Assembly: GCA_002373615.1 (NCBI GenBank)
Contig: DFKU01000050.1
Location: forward strand, 1 to 61,148
Origin: Alphaproteobacteria bacterium UBA3637
GTDB taxonomy: Bacteria; Pseudomonadota; Alphaproteobacteria; CAAHEQ01; UBA3637
Length of the DNA stretch: 61,148 bases
Reading direction: 5' to 3'
Shown: piece after piece, positions 33,805-41,984 of the stretch
Numbering within the stretch: position 1 is the first letter of the stretch
Layout: the number at the start of each line of letters is the position of its first letter
Notes under the pieces: model-generated
Seen by the model: only the letters and a program-made list of their open reading frames with translations
Told to the model about the DNA's origin: nothing
Database searches by the model: none
Position numbers and translations under genes: made by a program

Positions 33805-34684
33805 AAAAATTCCTTTAATCTGTGCAACGGATGAAAATTACGCACCCTTTGCATCTATAATGATGAAATCCGTTTTAATGCACACAAAATCTTTTATTGA
33901 TTTTTATGTATTGGATGGAGGAATAAAAGATAAAACAAAAAAATTGATTCAGGAAGATTTGAAGAAATATTCAAACCATGAATTACATTTTGTTGACATG
34001 TCTAAATTTAATTTATCCAAATTTCCATCTATACATCACTATTCAGTGAACGCTTTTTCCAGATATTTTATTCCTCTGATTCTACATGATTATAAAAAAG
34101 TATTGTACATGGATGTAGATATTATTGTAAGACGTGATATTACAGAATTATATCAACAAAATATGGATAATTTCCCAATTGCTGCTGTTTTAGAGGATTT
34201 TTACGAAGGAAATTATACTTATCTAAAACAATATATTTGGCCAAAATATACAGCGGGGGATCGTTATTTCAATAGTGGTGTTTTATTGATGGATATTCAG
34301 AAATTAAATAAAATGAACTTTACAGAAAAAGCTATTCAATTAACTTGTCAGATATATGATCGATTAAACACGGCAGATCAAGATATCTTTAACATTTTAT
34401 TTGAAAATAACTTTAAAATATTGGATTATCGGTTTAATTATATGCCAGATCATATCACTTTTTTGAAAGAGAAACACCCGGAAATAACATCTATAAACCC
34501 GGTTGTTCTTCATTATACAGCTCGAAAACCATGGAAGGCAAAAAGTTGTGCCTCTGAAGATTTTGAAAAGGTTTTAAATCAAAGCGTCTTTATGGAAAAA
34601 GTCGTATCTAAATATAAGACGTATGAATGTCTAACATATTATTTATTTGGATTTATCCCGTTTTTAAAAAAATATAAAATATAA
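33797..34684 (+). CDS. Glycosyltransferase family 8 (LPS galactosyl/glucosyltransferase-like)
   Basis: This 295-aa GT-A enzyme has PLICATDENYAPFASIMMKS at the N-terminus, the metal-binding DxD in VLYMDVDIIV (near residue 105), RYFNSGVLLMDI and the final HYTARKPWK. All are hallmarks of GT8, the glycogenin/RfaI/RfaJ family. It adds a hexose, usually with retention. The C-terminus carries YYLFGFIPFLKKYKI, the island motif. It is the last gene of the glycan operon; a hairpin follows 16 nt later. Confidence 0.92.
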   Translation: MNEKIPLICATDENYAPFASIMMKSVLMHTKSFIDFYVLDGGIKDKTKKLIQEDLKKYSNHELHFVDMSKFNLSKFPSIHHYSVNAFSRYFIPLILHDYKKVLYMDVDIIVRRDITELYQQNMDNFPIAAVLEDFYEGNYTYLKQYIWPKYTAGDRYFNSGVLLMDIQKLNKMNFTEKAIQLTCQIYDRLNTADQDIFNILFENNFKILDYRFNYMPDHITFLKEKHPEITSINPVVLHYTARKPWKAKSCASEDFEKVLNQSVFMEKVVSKYKTYECLTYYLFGFIPFLKKYKI

Positions 34685-34699
34685 AATTGATATTATTAA

Positions 34700-34720
34700 G
34701 GGGAGCGATTTTCACTCCCC
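34700..34720. terminator. Hairpin between the convergent glycan operon and phage module
   Basis: The stem GGGGAG/CTCCCC has a 9-nt loop and lies between two convergent transcripts. Neither side has a strong T run, so termination would be partial. Confidence 0.5.
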
Positions 34721-34727
34721 CATTTAA

Positions 34728-35021
34728 TTATTCCTTGGGATACTTAGCTTTAATTTCGGCAATTTTTTGTTGCCATAGATTTGTGTTATTTACCTTATCC
34801 CAGTAAATCATATCTAATTGTTCAGCAATGACTGGATATTCAGCCAAACGTTTTTCTGCGTAGGTCGGCTCTGGTTTTATTGGGGTATATCCAGCAACAT
34901 ACCAAGCCCCATTATAGGCTTGTTCCACTTCCATTTGTGTAAAACCAGATGGAACATAATTTCCCAAAGCAACATCACATTGTTTTGTTGCATCATTTGT
35001 TATTTTGGCATACTTAAGCAT
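34728..35021 (-). CDS. Phage tail-fibre assembly/chaperone-like protein
   Basis: This 97-residue protein has NGAWYVAGYTPIKPEP in the middle. The C-terminal pattern YPVIAEQLDMIYWD...KIAEIKAKYPK is shared by small proteins encoded directly after tail-fibre genes in many phages (tail-assembly chaperone type). Its start overlaps the tail-fibre stop codon by 8 nt. It is probably a prophage remnant with its partner. No lysis, head or integrase genes lie nearby. Confidence 0.6.
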   Translation of the reverse strand: MLKYAKITNDATKQCDVALGNYVPSGFTQMEVEQAYNGAWYVAGYTPIKPEPTYAEKRLAEYPVIAEQLDMIYWDKVNNTNLWQQKIAEIKAKYPKE

Positions 35022-36027
35022 TTTGGGCTCCTTTCACCGGATAAAAAATCATAGAAAAGTAAGATGTTGTCTGAGTTGCTTGATAAAACATATCTTTTGG
35101 AATAGGAAAAAGCTTTGTTTCATTATTTGAACAGTTAAAATAATCTCCTGCCACTTCCGTTGGATTAGACATATCATTGTTAGCTGAATAATTTAAGACA
35201 AATGTAGCGGTTGAACCATTTCCTTGTCCTCGGATTGAAATCCAGCCATCTGATTCGGCTTGGTAAATTGTATCCAAAGATTTACTGACACCAGATGAAA
35301 AGTCCGGCATACTCAACGCTATAACGGCCTCTTTACCACCAGTAGAAAGGTTATCCATATCTTTATTAGCCTTTGAGGTAAGTATAGCTGTGGCTTCAGC
35401 TGCTTTTTCTGTGGCAATTTGAGCTTTTGTGGTGGCGATATCCGCTTTATCTGAGGCAATGGTTGCTTTTGTCGTGGCTGTACTGGCGGCGGATTCGGCG
35501 GCTGTTTTATATCCATTTAACGTACTTTCCAAAGCGTTTACCTCAACTGTTGAGTTTTCCAAGTTTGTTCCATCGGCATTCCATACGATGGCTTTTCCCG
35601 CACTGGGGCTTGGCAGGGTTAAATCCAAATCATTGTCGGTTGCATAAGGGGGCAAGACCATAGAGCGGTTTAAATTTTCCGCAATCTGTTGCTGGCAAGC
35701 TATTTGATAATCCAATTCGTCGTTCAGGACTTTTGCTCGAAGGGTCGAACCTTCTTGAAAATCAGATGTCCGTTCAATGGATAAGTTGCGTACGATAGTA
35801 ATAATTATCCCTGATTCTGGGGCTGATTCAAAGGCTACAGAGCCACCATCAGAATGACGTGCCTCTGAGACCGTATAAGTAGAGGTGTCTTGTTTTGTAT
35901 CCCCAAAATAAACCTCTATATCTGTTGTTTTAAAAATAGCAAACGGGAACTCGTATTCTGTCGAAGTTCCGTCTGCCGTATATTGTATCCTTGGCTTAAT
36001 ACCATAGATTTTTACATGTTCTGTCAT
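35014..36027 (-). CDS. Phage tail-fibre protein (T7-fibre-like N-terminus)
   Basis: The N-terminal 130 residues (IQYTADGTSTEYEFPFAIF, then IEVYFGD and a YTVSEARHSDGGSVAFESAP block) match the domain that attaches T7-type fibres to the virion. The sequence after about residue 165 is a long alanine/threonine-rich coiled coil with repeated KA-x-IAT units, as in trimeric fibre shafts. The C-terminal 100 residues would be the receptor-binding tip. Two tandem hairpin terminators precede it, so the original promoter is not obvious. With its chaperone-like partner it forms an isolated two-gene module beside the surface-glycan island. Confidence 0.78.
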   Translation of the reverse strand: MTEHVKIYGIKPRIQYTADGTSTEYEFPFAIFKTTDIEVYFGDTKQDTSTYTVSEARHSDGGSVAFESAPESGIIITIVRNLSIERTSDFQEGSTLRAKVLNDELDYQIACQQQIAENLNRSMVLPPYATDNDLDLTLPSPSAGKAIVWNADGTNLENSTVEVNALESTLNGYKTAAESAASTATTKATIASDKADIATTKAQIATEKAAEATAILTSKANKDMDNLSTGGKEAVIALSMPDFSSGVSKSLDTIYQAESDGWISIRGQGNGSTATFVLNYSANNDMSNPTEVAGDYFNCSNNETKLFPIPKDMFYQATQTTSYFSMIFYPVKGAQNA

Positions 36028-36051
36028 ATTGTCTCCTATTATAATAAAAGT

Positions 36052-36074
36052 AAAAAAAGCCCCTGTATAAGGGC
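36052..36074 (-). terminator. Intrinsic terminator upstream of the tail-fibre gene
   Basis: On the minus strand a stem GCCC/GGGC with a short loop is followed by seven T. It lies 25 nt before the tail-fibre start. Confidence 0.65.
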
Positions 36075-36083
36075 CTTGGTTAA

Positions 36084-36108
36084 TAAAAAAACACTGGATA
36101 CACCAGTG
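36084..36108 (-). terminator. Second tandem terminator upstream of the tail-fibre gene
   Basis: On the minus strand CACTGG/CCAGTG is followed by seven or more T. Flanking GGTTAAT/ATTAACC arms can extend pairing around the hairpin. Confidence 0.65.
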
Positions 36109-36228
36109 CCATTAACCGAAGGAGAGTATAGCATAAATTACAAAAAAAGTCAAGGAAAATTTTCCTATAGTTATTTCTTGAACTTTTGTTAAAAATAAGA
36201 TACATTTTTATGCATAAAAGGAGGATTT

Positions 36229-36966
36229 ATGATTTTTAAAAATCTATCTATTTTTTGTTTAATTGCATTGGCGACACCCGCTTTTGCTGGCAATACTGAG
36301 ATTGCTTCATTTACAAAATCAAAAAAATTATTAACCAATGTTGTTTATGCAGGTCACAATGAAACCTTTTATTGTAAGGGACATTTTGATTTAAAGAACA
36401 ACATTATTTTGCCGGAAGGATTCCGGACACCCTCACATGAAAAACGGGCCTATAAATTGGAATGGGAACATGCTGTGCCGGCGGAAAACTTTGGGCGAGC
36501 TTTTGTTGAGTGGCGCGAAGGACACCCAGATTGCGTAGATTCCAAGGGGAAAGCCTTTAAGGGGCGCAAGTGTGCTGAAAAAATGAACAAAGAATTTCAA
36601 TTGATGCAGGCTGATATGCACAACCTGTATCCTGCCATCGGGGCGGTGAATGCCATTCGCAGTAATTTTCAATATGCAGAATTACCAACCACTGAAATCA
36701 CCTTTGGACAATGTCCCATGAAAATTGAGGGGAAAAAAGCTGAGCCCCCTGAATATACTAAAGGGGCTATCGCACGAACTTATCTTTATTTTGAAGAAGA
36801 ATACGCCCCTTTCCGCATGAGTAACACCCAAAAGAAAATGATGCAAGCGTGGGATAAAGTGCACCCCGTGGATGCTTGGGAATGTGAACGCGAACGCAGA
36901 ATTGAAAAGCTGCAAAAAAATGCCAATCGCTTTGTGAAAGAGGCATGTGAAAAAGCGGAACTATAG
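36229..36966 (+). CDS. Secreted endonuclease I (EndA/Dns family)
   Basis: A signal peptide ends near residue 20 (ATPAFAG). The nuclease core has the conserved EWEHAVPAENFGR (near residue 80, catalytic His) and MHNLYPAIGAVNAIRSNF (near 130, metal-binding Asn). Cysteines in the mature part fit periplasmic disulfides. The 245-aa length is normal. EndA-type enzymes cut double-stranded DNA in the periplasm or outside the cell, for nutrient use or biofilm DNA release. AAAGGAGG precedes the ATG. The nudix and HAD genes follow within 10 nt each, so all three are one transcript. Confidence 0.93.
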   Translation: MIFKNLSIFCLIALATPAFAGNTEIASFTKSKKLLTNVVYAGHNETFYCKGHFDLKNNIILPEGFRTPSHEKRAYKLEWEHAVPAENFGRAFVEWREGHPDCVDSKGKAFKGRKCAEKMNKEFQLMQADMHNLYPAIGAVNAIRSNFQYAELPTTEITFGQCPMKIEGKKAEPPEYTKGAIARTYLYFEEEYAPFRMSNTQKKMMQAWDKVHPVDAWECERERRIEKLQKNANRFVKEACEKAEL

Positions 36967-36975
36967 GAAGATAGT

Positions 36976-37398
36976 ATGCCTTATGAGTTAAAAAAAATAT
37001 CTGTCGTTTGCGTGATTGAAAAGGATGGAAAATTTTTATTTTTAAAACGTGCTCACACAGGCATGGCGGATGGTTTTTACATGTTGCCGGGCGGGCATGT
37101 GGAGGTTGGGGAATCCATACTGCATGCGGCAGCCCGCGAATTAAAAGAAGAACTGGGAATTACAGTCCGAGAAGAAGATTTGGAATTTAAATTGGTGGAG
37201 CCCATTAAAACACATATTACTTTCTTTTTTAGAGTGAAAAAGTATGAAGGAATACCCCAAAATATGGAACCTAAAAAACATGATGAAGTTGTCTTTTTAA
37301 GCACCGATCATCCTTTAATTCATCCTTTTTCAAAGAAGGAATTAGAATTGATAGAGCAAGGAATTTATTTTTTACCGAATGACACTTTTGATTTATAG
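36976..37398 (+). CDS. Nudix hydrolase
   Basis: The Nudix box (residues 39-61) reads GGHVEVGESILHAAARELKEELGI-like, giving the full Gx5Ex7REUxEExGU pattern with all acidic metal ligands. The protein is 140 aa. Such enzymes cleave nucleoside diphosphates linked to another group; the substrate (damaged nucleotide, sugar nucleotide or cap) cannot be told from sequence. It lies between an exported nuclease and a HAD phosphatase, an arrangement that could suit nucleotide scavenging, but this is inference. Confidence 0.93.
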   Translation: MPYELKKISVVCVIEKDGKFLFLKRAHTGMADGFYMLPGGHVEVGESILHAAARELKEELGITVREEDLEFKLVEPIKTHITFFFRVKKYEGIPQNMEPKKHDEVVFLSTDHPLIHPFSKKELELIEQGIYFLPNDTFDL

Positions 37399-37406
37399 GA
37401 GGAAAC

Positions 37407-38243
37407 ATGAAAAACTTAATTCCAATGGCCATTTGTTATGATTTTGACGGGACCCTTTCCCCTGGGAATATGCAAGAATACGGGTGGATGAAGGCGTTAA
37501 ATATCAAAAAGCCAAAGACATTTTGGAAAAATGCCAATGATTTGGGATTGGCACAGGAAGCCGATGAAGTGGCTGCCTATATGTATCAAATGATGCGTGA
37601 AGCCCAAATGCATAACCAACTGATTCATCGGGCAACTTTGAAAAAGGCCGGAAAGGATATTGAACTGTTTAAGGGGGTTGCCACTTGGTTTAACCGAATC
37701 AACAAATATGCCGAAAAACAGGGCGTACAATTAAAGCATTATATTATCTCGTCAGGCCTCAAAGAAATGATTTCGGGAACACCGATAGCCAAAAACTTTG
37801 CCGAAATTTTTGCCTCCTCCTTTATGTATGATGCGCACGGAAATGCCCTGTGGCCTGCGGTAGTGTTGAATTATACCAGTAAGACGCAATTTGTCTTTCG
37901 CATCAATAAGGGCTGTGAAGATATTTGCGATCGGGAAGGTGTCAATGCCTATGTCCCCACAAAGGAAAGAGCTGTTCCTTTTTCGCACATGATTTACGTG
38001 GGGGATGGTGATACAGATATTCCCTGTATGCAGATTATTCGCCGGCATAACGGGCATGCGATTGCGGTTTATAATCCGGACAAAAAAGGCGCCAAAAAGA
38101 AAGTGGAACATTTAATTACCGACAGGCGCGTCAATATTATTGCCCCTGGGGATTATTCAGCAAACAGCCCCATTGACAAATATATCAAAGCCATTATTGA
38201 TAAAATCAAAGCGGTGCACGTATTGCAAGAGTTGGAGAAATAA
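37407..38243 (+). CDS. HAD-superfamily phosphatase, phosphoserine-phosphatase-like
   Basis: Motif I is YDFDGTL (near residue 11, nucleophile Asp). Motif II is IISSG (near 115). Motif IV is GDGDTDIPCM (near 198). The insertion pattern with a helical cap after motif I resembles phosphoserine phosphatase-like enzymes. The protein is 278 aa and cytoplasmic. The substrate is unknown. AGGAGGAAAC precedes the ATG and the gene follows the nudix stop by 8 nt. It ends just before the promoter of RNA copy 3. Confidence 0.88.
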   Translation: MKNLIPMAICYDFDGTLSPGNMQEYGWMKALNIKKPKTFWKNANDLGLAQEADEVAAYMYQMMREAQMHNQLIHRATLKKAGKDIELFKGVATWFNRINKYAEKQGVQLKHYIISSGLKEMISGTPIAKNFAEIFASSFMYDAHGNALWPAVVLNYTSKTQFVFRINKGCEDICDREGVNAYVPTKERAVPFSHMIYVGDGDTDIPCMQIIRRHNGHAIAVYNPDKKGAKKKVEHLITDRRVNIIAPGDYSANSPIDKYIKAIIDKIKAVHVLQELEK

Positions 38244-38251
38244 TTTTTAAT

Positions 38252-38280
38252 TTGCAATTCAAATAAAAATAAAATATAAT
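38252..38280 (+). promoter_or_regulatory. Sigma-70 promoter of RNA copy 3
   Basis: TTGCAA (38252-38257) and a perfect TATAAT (38275-38280) are 17 nt apart. The start is predicted near 38287, at the base of hairpin P1. Confidence 0.75.
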
Positions 38281-38286
38281 GTCTTC

Positions 38287-38500
38287 GTTCGGATCGACCG
38301 TCCGAACTGAGGGAGTAGTAGCCCAAAAATATAGGCGAAAGAAGAATATTCTTTTGTTTGGCATTCACTTCTAAAGTGGAAAATTAAAAACTATCTTTAG
38401 GGTGGATGCCTACCGAATAAGGGTATCTGCCTGAATAAGTAGGGCTATTTCCTATGTTTTAGCTACTAACATCCACTCACTTTAACAGGTGAGTTTTTTT
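38287..38500 (+). ncRNA. Structured RNA, copy 3, stand-alone member of the pilin-leader RNA family
   Basis: P1 is GTTCGGA/TCCGAAC (38287-38307). P2 is GGG/CCC (38311-38324). P3 pairs 38327-38335 with 38451-38459. The internal hairpin at 38409-38445 has CGAATA/GAATAA internal-loop strands and an AGG/CCT tip stem. GTGGATG (38402-38408) can pair with CATCCAC (38470-38476) as a pseudoknot, or as part of GTGGATGCC (38402-38410) with GGCATTCAC (38360-38368). A terminator CTCAC/GTGAG with seven T ends it near 38500. No pilin gene follows, so this copy looks like an independent small RNA of about 210 nt. Confidence 0.8.
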
Positions 38501-38507
38501 GTAATCC

Positions 38508-38571
38508 GTCATTGCGAGGGCTTTAGCCCGTGGCAATCTGATGAGATTGCTTCACTATCGTTCGCAATGAC
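38508..38571 (+). repeat. Palindromic repeat element, copy C, intergenic
   Basis: A 64-bp element with GTCATTGCGA and TCGCAATGAC ends has the central ATCTGATGAGAT. It lies between the RNA terminator and the SLOG gene ribosome-binding site. Confidence 0.75.
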
Positions 38572-38586
38572 AAGAAAGGAGTGAAC

Positions 38587-39057
38587 ATGGAAAAAGTATG
38601 TGTATTTTTTGGTCACAGATTGATACCCAATTCCCAAGAAATTGAGCCACAACTAAAACGCGTGGTTCGGGAGTTGATTAAAGATGGCTTTAATACTTTT
38701 TGGTTGGGTGGGTATGGTGATTTTGACCAATTGGCGCAAAAAGTGACATGGGAATTAAAAAAAGAGTTTCCCTATATTCAACGTGTATTGGCTTTGGCGT
38801 ATTTACCCACGAACAAAGAAGACTATCAATTTAAAAGCCTGTATTATGATATGATGTTTTATCCTGAAGGCGTGGAACTGGGCCCCAAAAAATTCGCAAT
38901 TACCAAGCGCAACCGATACATGGTAGAAAATGCAGATGTGGTGGTGGCCTATGTGAACGCTGAAACAGGGGGGGCAGCGTATGCCTTAAAATACGCAAAA
39001 AAGTTAAATAAAAAAGTGATTGAATTAAAGCCCGATGGACCCAGAGAAAGAAATTGA
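38587..39057 (+). CDS. SLOG-domain protein (YspA/DUF1273-like)
   Basis: I use ATG 38587 rather than GTG 38581, because AAGGAG (38576-38581) gives normal spacing to the ATG and would overlap the GTG. The 156-residue protein opens KVCVFFGHRLI, has FNTFWLGGYGDFDQLA (near residue 40), KRNRYMVENADVVVAYV and the TGGAAYALKYAKK phosphate-binding block near the end. This is the SLOG Rossmann-like fold predicted to bind a nucleotide or nucleotide-derived ligand. Its cellular role is not established. Its stop codon overlaps the -35 box of the next gene's promoter. Confidence 0.75.
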   Translation: MEKVCVFFGHRLIPNSQEIEPQLKRVVRELIKDGFNTFWLGGYGDFDQLAQKVTWELKKEFPYIQRVLALAYLPTNKEDYQFKSLYYDMMFYPEGVELGPKKFAITKRNRYMVENADVVVAYVNAETGGAAYALKYAKKLNKKVIELKPDGPRERN

Positions 39058-39082
39058 CATTTAAGGGGTTTTGTGGTATAAT
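39054..39082 (+). promoter_or_regulatory. Perfect consensus promoter giving a leaderless transcript
   Basis: TTGACA (39054-39059) and TATAAT (39077-39082) are exactly 17 nt apart. Only seven bases separate the -10 from ATG 39090, so the start site should be at the ATG itself. Confidence 0.8.
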
Positions 39083-39089
39083 TTGGGAT

Positions 39090-41342
39090 ATGCAAAAACC
39101 TGAATTATTGGCGCCTGCGGGCGATTTAGAGGCCGGATATGCTGCCCTATATTATGGAGCAGATGCAGTGTATTTAGGCTTAAAAGCCTTTTCGGCACGG
39201 GCCAGCGCCACCAACTTTTCCCCCGAGGAACTGAACGAATTTACCGCCTATGCGCACCATTTAAAGCGTAAAGTGTATGTCACCATCAACACGCTGGTGC
39301 AGGAAAAGGAACTGGCTGATTTATTGGCCACCTTGGATGTGTGTTCTGCGTGTCAGGTGGATGGGATTATTTTACAAGATTTAGGTGTCGCACGGATTAT
39401 CAAAGAAAGCTATCCGGAATTGGCCTTACACGCCAGCACACAAATGGCGGTACATAATAAAGAGGGGGCGTTAGCGTTGCAAAAAGCGGGCTTTTCACGG
39501 GTTGTTTTGGCGCGCGAACTCACTCTATCCGAAATCAAAGAAATTGCCGAAATTCCTGGGTTAGAAACCGAAGCCTTTATTCATGGGGCACTGTGTTATT
39601 GTTATAGCGGATTGTGTTTGTTTTCATCCATGGAACAGGGGCGCAGTGCCAATCGCGGCAAATGTGCGTATCCTTGCAGAGCCCTCTTTAAACGGGGCGA
39701 AAAAGAAGCGCACTTTTTTTCCATGAAAGACATGGCGTTGCAAGAGGAAGTGTTAAAATTGCCCGTCACCTCGCTTAAAATAGAAGGACGCAAGAAAAAA
39801 GCCCTGTATGTGGCGGCAGTCACCGACTATTATCGGCGGATTTTGGATAAGGGGAAAGCCGATCCTAAACGCGCCGAAAATATTCGCCAAATCTTCTCGC
39901 GTCCTTGGACAAAATTCCGCCTGCATGGCAAAAATACCGAGGTGGTGGACAACGATTTTGTGGGGCATCGCGGATTAGAAATCGGAAAAGTGGAAAAGGT
40001 CTATCACAACACTTTAATCTTTACACCCAATCATGCAGTCGCGCGCTTTGATGGGATTCAAATTGATGTGGCAGGTTCCGAAAAACCTTTTGGCTTTTCT
40101 GTGCAGGAAATGCGCGTTAAAAACAAAAATGTGTTTGAGGTAAAGGCCGGCGAAAAAGTGGAAATCAAACTGCCCCCAAAATCCCCCTTTATTGAGGCAG
40201 GACAAGTGGTATATTTGGCCTCCTCCAGCGAGGTCAAGGGAACCTATAAATTCACCACCCCCAAACCCCATGAATATAAAAACAGGATTTCTGTACCGGT
40301 GGAAGTTATTTTGAATGCAAAAGAAATTGTGGCAAAATCAGGGAAAACAGAAGTACGTTTGACGGGTGATTTTAGTCCGGCGCAAAACCCAGAAAAAATG
40401 AATGAGGCCGTAAAAAGCGCATTTCTAAAATTTAAGGATACCGCCTTTTTGCCCAACATTACAATCAAAAATAACCCGCCTGTTTTTGTGCCGATGTCCA
40501 TATTAAACCAGTTGCGGCGTGAGCTTTATGACAAAATTGAAATAACCCCCAAAAAAGGCGTATTGCCAAAAACTGAAACGCGCGCCCTGCCCCCAAAAGC
40601 AAAATGGATTTTAAAAACAGATGATTTAGAAAAAATGAAAGGCGTGGATTTAACGGATTTTTCGGAAATCATTATTGTTTTAACAGAAGATTTGGATTTA
40701 GATAAGCTGGCAAAATTCCCAAAAGAAAAAGTGCGCTTTGCCCTACCCACATGGTGTTTGAATCCTTTTCACATAAAGAAAAAAATAAGGGACGTTTGGG
40801 AAGTGGGCTACACCCGATTTGAAATTGGGAATGTCTGGGGGCTGGAAGCCTTACCAAAAGGCGCCGAAATCACCGCAGATGCCAGCCTTTATATGATGAA
40901 TTCTGAAGCAATAGAGCAGGCCAAAGAATGGGGCTTAAAACGCATTACTTTATCGGTGGAAGATACTTTGGAAAATTTGAAAACTGTGGCAGAAAAATCA
41001 GCTTTGCCCTGTGTGCTGACTGTGTATCAAGATGTGCCCCTTTTCCAGAGTGTGAATTGTTTAACGCGCCATTGTGCCGTGTGTCAGAAGCGGGAATGCC
41101 GTATGCGCCTTACCCGTAACGGACAGATTTATCATGTGTGGACGAAAGATTGTCAAACAACCATTTTTAATGATAAGCCTTTTTATATTGGTAAAGAACG
41201 GGAACAAATGGCGGCAGATTTTTATCGCATAGATTTTGTGAATCGCCCCTACACCCCCGAACAAGTTTCAGAGATTATTCAAAAAGTGCGCTCTGAAGAA
41301 AACATCCCCGGCCTATCAGGAAACTTAAAAAAAGAGATTTAA
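39090..41342 (+). CDS. U32-family peptidase-like RNA hydroxylation protein (RlhA/TrhP type)
   Basis: The start MQKPELLAPAGDLEAGYAAL is the classic U32 N-terminus, and ATG 39090 is fixed by the promoter. The signature FIHGALCYCYSGLCLFSS, then GRSANRGKCAYPCR (near residues 160-200), supplies the cysteines thought to hold an iron-sulfur cluster. About 750 residues in all, with a collagenase-like middle and a second cysteine group near the C-terminus (CLTRHCAVCQKREC), fit the long RlhA branch better than short TrhP. RlhA makes 5-hydroxycytidine in 23S rRNA and TrhP makes 5-hydroxyuridine in tRNA. Which one this is cannot be settled by eye. A hairpin follows the stop. Confidence 0.85.
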   Translation: MQKPELLAPAGDLEAGYAALYYGADAVYLGLKAFSARASATNFSPEELNEFTAYAHHLKRKVYVTINTLVQEKELADLLATLDVCSACQVDGIILQDLGVARIIKESYPELALHASTQMAVHNKEGALALQKAGFSRVVLARELTLSEIKEIAEIPGLETEAFIHGALCYCYSGLCLFSSMEQGRSANRGKCAYPCRALFKRGEKEAHFFSMKDMALQEEVLKLPVTSLKIEGRKKKALYVAAVTDYYRRILDKGKADPKRAENIRQIFSRPWTKFRLHGKNTEVVDNDFVGHRGLEIGKVEKVYHNTLIFTPNHAVARFDGIQIDVAGSEKPFGFSVQEMRVKNKNVFEVKAGEKVEIKLPPKSPFIEAGQVVYLASSSEVKGTYKFTTPKPHEYKNRISVPVEVILNAKEIVAKSGKTEVRLTGDFSPAQNPEKMNEAVKSAFLKFKDTAFLPNITIKNNPPVFVPMSILNQLRRELYDKIEITPKKGVLPKTETRALPPKAKWILKTDDLEKMKGVDLTDFSEIIIVLTEDLDLDKLAKFPKEKVRFALPTWCLNPFHIKKKIRDVWEVGYTRFEIGNVWGLEALPKGAEITADASLYMMNSEAIEQAKEWGLKRITLSVEDTLENLKTVAEKSALPCVLTVYQDVPLFQSVNCLTRHCAVCQKRECRMRLTRNGQIYHVWTKDCQTTIFNDKPFYIGKEREQMAADFYRIDFVNRPYTPEQVSEIIQKVRSEENIPGLSGNLKKEI

Positions 41343-41346
41343 AAGA

Positions 41347-41367
41347 TCCCCACCGAATTAGTGGGGA
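41347..41367 (+). terminator. Hairpin after the U32 gene
   Basis: A stem TCCCCAC/GTGGGGA with a 7-nt loop lies 5 nt after the stop codon. The downstream T tract is weak (ATTATTTTGT). Confidence 0.5.
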
Positions 41368-41464
41368 GGATTATTTTGTAAAAATCTCCCCCAATGTACC
41401 ATAAAAGATATTTTTTGTCAATTTTTATAAGACAAAAAACTTTTTTATAATTCTTGCACTTTTG

Positions 41465-41498
41465 GGGGATTTTAGGGTAATAGTTAAATCCCCTTTTT
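41465..41498 (+). terminator. Second terminator-like hairpin in the convergent spacer
   Basis: GGGGATTT pairs with AAATCCCC over a 13-nt loop and is followed by TTTTT. It stops plus-strand transcription before it runs into the secretion operon from the opposite side. Confidence 0.55.
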
Positions 41499-41513
41499 GT
41501 TGTTCAAAAAAGT

Positions 41514-41984
41514 TTATTTTTCCACAACTTCCCCGTTATCCAAGCCCCAAAGGCCAGAGCGGGGGAACCATCCTTTTTTGGTATGGTTTTCATCTGAGAC
41601 AGTAATTTTACAGTACCGACCCTGCGGGCATTCTTCCAGACGGGCAATTACCCCCGGTTGCACAATGGCCACAGGGTAAGATTCCGGATCATTCTTTTTT
41701 AAAAGAGACTCTTCCTTTTCCACAATCGCAAAGCGCGCTTTTTTCAGCATGTTTTGGTGTACCCATCCTACAGTACCTTCTTTATCACGCACTTGACGCC
41801 AAATTTCAAAGGTATCTAACACCTCCACTGGATAATTTTTTTCTTGATACACCCACAAAATCGGAAACCTTTCCCCAGGACCAGTCCGCATGTTGACTTT
41901 GTCATATTTCAAAGAGGCATACTCGGTTGCGTATCCCCCGAAAGACAAAAGCATAACAAATAAAAATACGCTCTTATTCATCAT
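41514..41984 (-). CDS. Exported bacterial SH3-domain protein
   Basis: The start is set at the MMNK pair (41984), overlapping the upstream stop. The longer frame would run through the preceding gene. A signal peptide (about 1-20, ending GGYATE) is followed by an SH3b-type domain (YDKVNMRTGPGERFPILWVY, then WRQVRDKEGTVGWVHQNML). A second SH3b-like half follows (AIVQPGVIARLEECPQGRYC, KKGWFPRSGLWGL). Such periplasmic SH3 domains often bind peptidoglycan. As the last gene of the secretion operon it may help seat the apparatus in the wall, or be an independent envelope protein. Confidence 0.75.
   Translation of the reverse strand: MMNKSVFLFVMLLSFGGYATEYASLKYDKVNMRTGPGERFPILWVYQEKNYPVEVLDTFEIWRQVRDKEGTVGWVHQNMLKKARFAIVEKEESLLKKNDPESYPVAIVQPGVIARLEECPQGRYCKITVSDENHTKKGWFPRSGLWGLDNGEVVEK

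Noticed and set aside
41400..41460. A terminator for the secretion operon from the inverted TTTTTTGTC/GACAAAAAA arms.
   Set aside because: The arms are almost pure A/T with a weak loop geometry and no clean T run on the minus strand, so I could not support it as a terminator.
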